64,000 nt of DNA from Eretmocerus hayati (lineage: Eukaryota; Arthropoda; Insecta; Hymenoptera; Aphelinidae). Positions 60,990-64,000 of this stretch are shown piece after piece. A program made the translations under genes and the position numbers. The notes beneath the pieces are model-generated. The model did no database searches, was not told the DNA's origin, and worked only from the letters and a program-made list of their open reading frames with translations. The stretch spans positions 70,608,282-70,672,281 of the forward strand of contig CM056741.1 of the NCBI GenBank assembly GCA_029851415.1, read 5' to 3'. How positions within the stretch are numbered: the first letter of the stretch is position 1; every line of letters begins with the position of its first letter.

Positions 60990-62459
60990 GATGCGCTGGA
61001 TTTGAAGGTTGGAATTTTACCTGTGAACTAAGTTATATAATTATGGAATCCATGCTTTGATGGATAAGTAGGTGGTGGCCTTCGGGTGACACAGGGTCAG
61101 AATAACGAGTTTCTTCACGTTCTTTCATTGATAGGAAGAACCTTGGCGTCGGACAAGCGAGCCTCGGGAAAGATCCAGGTTGAACACCGTTTTCGCTATC
61201 CACTATCCGGATTGGTGACCGCCTATCCGTGCCTGCCAAGCCTAGCTTACGTAGAAAATACCCATCTACTTTATTATGAGTATATACAGTCCGGGGCCCA
61301 TGAGATTGGTCATTGATGGTGCCCGGACGACATTTATTTGACGTAAAAACAAGTTTCTTCTTGTTTCCTTGTGAAAAAATAGAAAAGAACATCCCCGGTG
61401 GCCGCGCAAGACGGTGAAAATCGGCATTCCGTCCCAGAGTGCGAGAGAGTACAAACGCGTGATTTTGCACCTATAAAAGTCAAACCTTTTTGAATCTCAT
61501 CAGTTTGACATATATTTACGAGATCTTTGCGAATTTACGCGGGTCCCACCGGTGGGACCTGCGAAAATTTCTATCGTGCAATGAGAGATGTTGTGAATGG
61601 TCGAACTACCAAAATTAGGGAACATTATCATTAGGGTGATTTGCCAGCAAGAGCTGGGATGTGAGCTTTTGACTAGTATGAACCGCGGAGCGCGGTTGTA
61701 ATCTACGCAAGTATAAGTTTCCTACCCTCGTGAATCCATGAGATAGTGAAGCTCTTATTCGACATATTCTTCAACTTATTGAAAGCAAAAAGTTCTTCGT
61801 ACACGCAGAGATGGAACAGATTGAGGGGAGGGGAAGTGCAGTTGCAATGTTAATAATTTTGTTGGTTTGCCTCGTTTCGCGTTCAAATTCGTGAATACTC
61901 GGCTCCGTGGCACTCAAATCACGCATGTGTGGGCTCATTTGGTAGATTTTGACAGGAATTTTTGAATGAGCCAAGATACGTTGTGGAAAATTCAAAAGGA
62001 CTTCATGAATTTACTGGCTATTTTCATGTTATTCATCGAAATTTCGCGAAAACTGAGTTTTTATCGAGTAACTCGTACAAATCAAGTCCGATACTGAAAC
62101 TAGCGTACACATATTATGCTCTTCGAATTGTGTGCAATGAGTCAAAATCGCAACATAAGCCATTGGATGTGTTCAAGTCGTTTGGTACACACCATCAGAG
62201 CCCGAACAAAAACTAAATTCTAAACAAACAAAAAAACTCTGAATCGCTAAAACGTTAATCAACCTGGATTTCCCTCCGAAAAGGCTTGCGTGGCCTCCGC
62301 AGGTATTTTTTATCTATTTATTTACGAGAAGACACGAAGAAACTCTTTTTCTGATCCTGTAATGTCATCCCAAGACCACCACCTATCCATCAAATCATTG
62401 GATCCCATATTCAATACCATATTCGCGGGTGAATTTTCAACCACCACATACAGCGCAGC
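60990..62459. mobile_element. 1.5-kb inverted pair (about 220-bp divergent arms)
   Basis: The segment at 60990-61202 and the reverse complement of 62240-62459 align along their length, sharing TTTGATGGATA, AGTTTCTTC and ATCCAGGTTG blocks. On the minus strand of arm 1 and the plus strand of arm 2, similar short peptides can be read (S-D-P-V ... H-H-L), so the source may once have been coding. It is either a DNA element with long inverted ends or two opposite insertions of one repeat. Confidence 0.6.
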
Positions 62460-62560
62460 ACGAGGTTGTAATAGTCGGCCAATAACTCATGCAGATCTTC
62501 GCATCATTTATAAGCTTCATCCAAATGACAGAGTAAGACACGAATAAAATGAAATTTCAG

Positions 62561-62824
62561 GTGGTGTCGGACGGAAAAACGAGCTACGTGAGGCGGCTAC
62601 TGGAACTCAAGCCGGATCTGCTGCCATGTCCCTCGACGCGGGAGGACGCAATGGCCTCGGAGCAGCCCTCGGGCAACGGGGAGCACGGATCGTCCAGCTC
62701 CATCTTCTCGTTTGTATCGGGCTCGGCGAGCGGCCTCAGCACTCTACAGAGTTTCTACACCGTCGGCCTCGTCTTGGCCGGACAGCTTCTCTTACTGAGC
62801 CGATGTTCCTCCTCGACGTCGTAG
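62561..62824 (+). CDS. Con: Connectin homologue, last coding exon (stalk and GPI-type signal)
   Basis: Residues 451-537, TAG stop at 62822-62824. A basic and leucine-rich start with C473 is followed by a small-residue, Ser/Gly-rich linker (about 485-510), which would hold the GPI attachment site. A hydrophobic segment follows (about 514-529, V-G-L-V-L-A-G-Q-L-L-L-L), then eight polar residues. Connectin is GPI-anchored in Drosophila, and the plan fits. The polar tail after the hydrophobic core is slightly unusual for a GPI signal, so a single-pass anchor is an alternative. The five exons sum to 1,614 nt in one consistent frame. Confidence 0.88.
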   Translation: MVSDGKTSYVRRLLELKPDLLPCPSTREDAMASEQPSGNGEHGSSSSIFSFVSGSASGLSTLQSFYTVGLVLAGQLLLLSRCSSSTS

Positions 62825-64000
62825 AGGCCGCGCCAGGACTCGCGCCACTCGTCGGCGTTTTAGGCTCAGCTGCAACGATCTACTTCGCGGCGACGACGGT
62901 GCACAAGCTACGCAATTTTTCGCGAGTCGGCTTTTTTCGTGGCTTCAACAACCACGACAGCCTCTTCAAAGAGATTGTGTCCATCATTCCTCGCCTACCG
63001 ATACTGTACCGTACCGATCGTCGCACGCGCCACGAATTGCGTACTCGAATCAGCGATATTTCCTCGCAATATGATATACATACTTTGCAAGCACGAGAAA
63101 TCATTCCCTTTGTTGTAGAACCTCACCTTCGCAGAATCGCGTTGTACTTCGAACGCCCGAGTTAGGACGTGCACTTTACCCATTCCCGGCAAACAATATC
63201 CAATCAATAGGTATTTTTACTGCGATTGAAACCGTCAGACCGCGTGACTGCTTGTAAATGCACAATGTTCTAATTTTACCTTCCCTAGAGATATCAATAG
63301 CAATCAATGTTCCAATGAGAGACTAGTATGCATTTCTGCACGATTGACAAACTCTCACTGTTATCCGATTAATTGCCCGACTCAAGAAATTCATTCTCAA
63401 TCTTCTCCAGGGTTACGCGATGATATTTAAGGAAAACATAACGTCTTGCTACTGATGTATTCATCTTTACGCACAAACATCGAAAGATACTCACACTGCC
63501 AGAAGAATCAAAGGATACGCTATGAATCCCAATTTGAGGAATTCTACGAATGAATTTTTGTCATGTTACAAATTCAAAATGTTAAAACCCGGCTACAAAA
63601 GTGTGCAAGGGGATCCTGTAAACAATGAAATAATCCTCATGCTTGTGAACTATGAAAGTGAATATCATGATGAATGAATATGAAAACCCGGTATCTCTCG
63701 CGCGACGCTGAAGCACTTTCATCAAAGATCCTTTGTAAACGTGTGTCGTTGTATTATAAAGGACCTACCAAATAATATAATGTATTGTCATGCGATCAAT
63801 GAATGAAATACTTGCGCTTTTTCTGTATGTGCCATTGTTTCAATCATTCATTGTGCTCTCAGTTTTTTGATTCCTTTCGATAACTGATTGTGAATGTTCG
63901 TCACAGACATTGGAAGTTAATGGAAACTACTCATCACGGTGTTCAGCTGAAAATAGTTCAATTCCATATTTTTTTGCCGAACAAAAGTTCCGAACGTTGG
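62825..64000 (+). other. 3' UTR and downstream flank of the Connectin homologue
   Basis: Sequence after the stop codon. The first 340 bases are still GC-rich and an alternative frame stays open to 63165; the rest is AT-rich. No canonical AATAAA was found. AATATA-like variants lie near 63770, so the poly(A) site is unknown. No other gene is recognised. Confidence 0.55.

Larger units (their letters stand above)
59944..62560 (+). other. Last intron of the Connectin homologue
   Basis: A 2.6-kb intron between GTAAAG and AAATTTCAG. It carries two repeat insertions that are listed separately: a TTAA-flanked foldback at 60154-60369 and an inverted pair at 60990-62459. The rest is AT-rich with no feature seen. 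Confidence 0.8.

Overview
The window looks like a piece of an insect genome, most likely a hymenopteran (parasitoid-wasp type), though the order is an inference. The evidence is a spliced leucine-rich-repeat adhesion gene of the arthropod Connectin type, an errantivirus-like retroelement, very long introns, tRNA-derived SINE-like sequences, and many foldback and TTAA-flanked elements in AT-rich DNA broken by GC-rich islands. No bacterial, organellar or rRNA signal was seen.

Region 1 (1 to about 10.7 kb, perhaps 11.2 kb) is a minus-strand Ty3/Gypsy endogenous retrovirus cut by the left edge of the window. From right to left it carries part of an LTR with a TATA-Inr promoter, a leader with a tiny signal-peptide exon, gag, a T-TTA-AAC slippery heptamer just before the gag stop, pol, and an env frame that is open to position 1. 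Pol is unusual: between RNase H and integrase sits a spacer of more than 800 residues that contains an OTU-like cysteine protease domain. A single TAA codon just after the protease active site is the only break seen. Next to the LTR are a 281-bp near-perfect palindrome and a cluster of small GGATGCC/GGCATCC palindromes.

Region 2 (12.9 to 62.8 kb) is one plus-strand gene, a Connectin homologue. Its five coding exons splice in a consistent frame to a 537-residue protein: signal peptide, Cys-rich N-cap, about ten LRRs, Cys-rich C-cap, an acidic Tyr-rich segment and a C-terminal hydrophobic GPI-type signal. The LRR block is split from the C-cap by a 44.6-kb intron.

That intron holds no protein gene I can support. 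It contains at least four foldback or TTAA-flanked elements, a 2.8-kb element with about 250-bp inverted ends and an internal 350-bp tandem repeat, a pair of GC-rich repeats, two 374-bp copies of a poly(A)-ended retroelement embedded in CT/GA microsatellites, two tRNA-like SINE heads, a miRNA-like hairpin, and about a dozen GC-rich islands that could be enhancers. The last intron of the gene holds another TTAA foldback and a 1.5-kb inverted pair. The 1.2 kb after the stop codon contains no further gene that I recognise.
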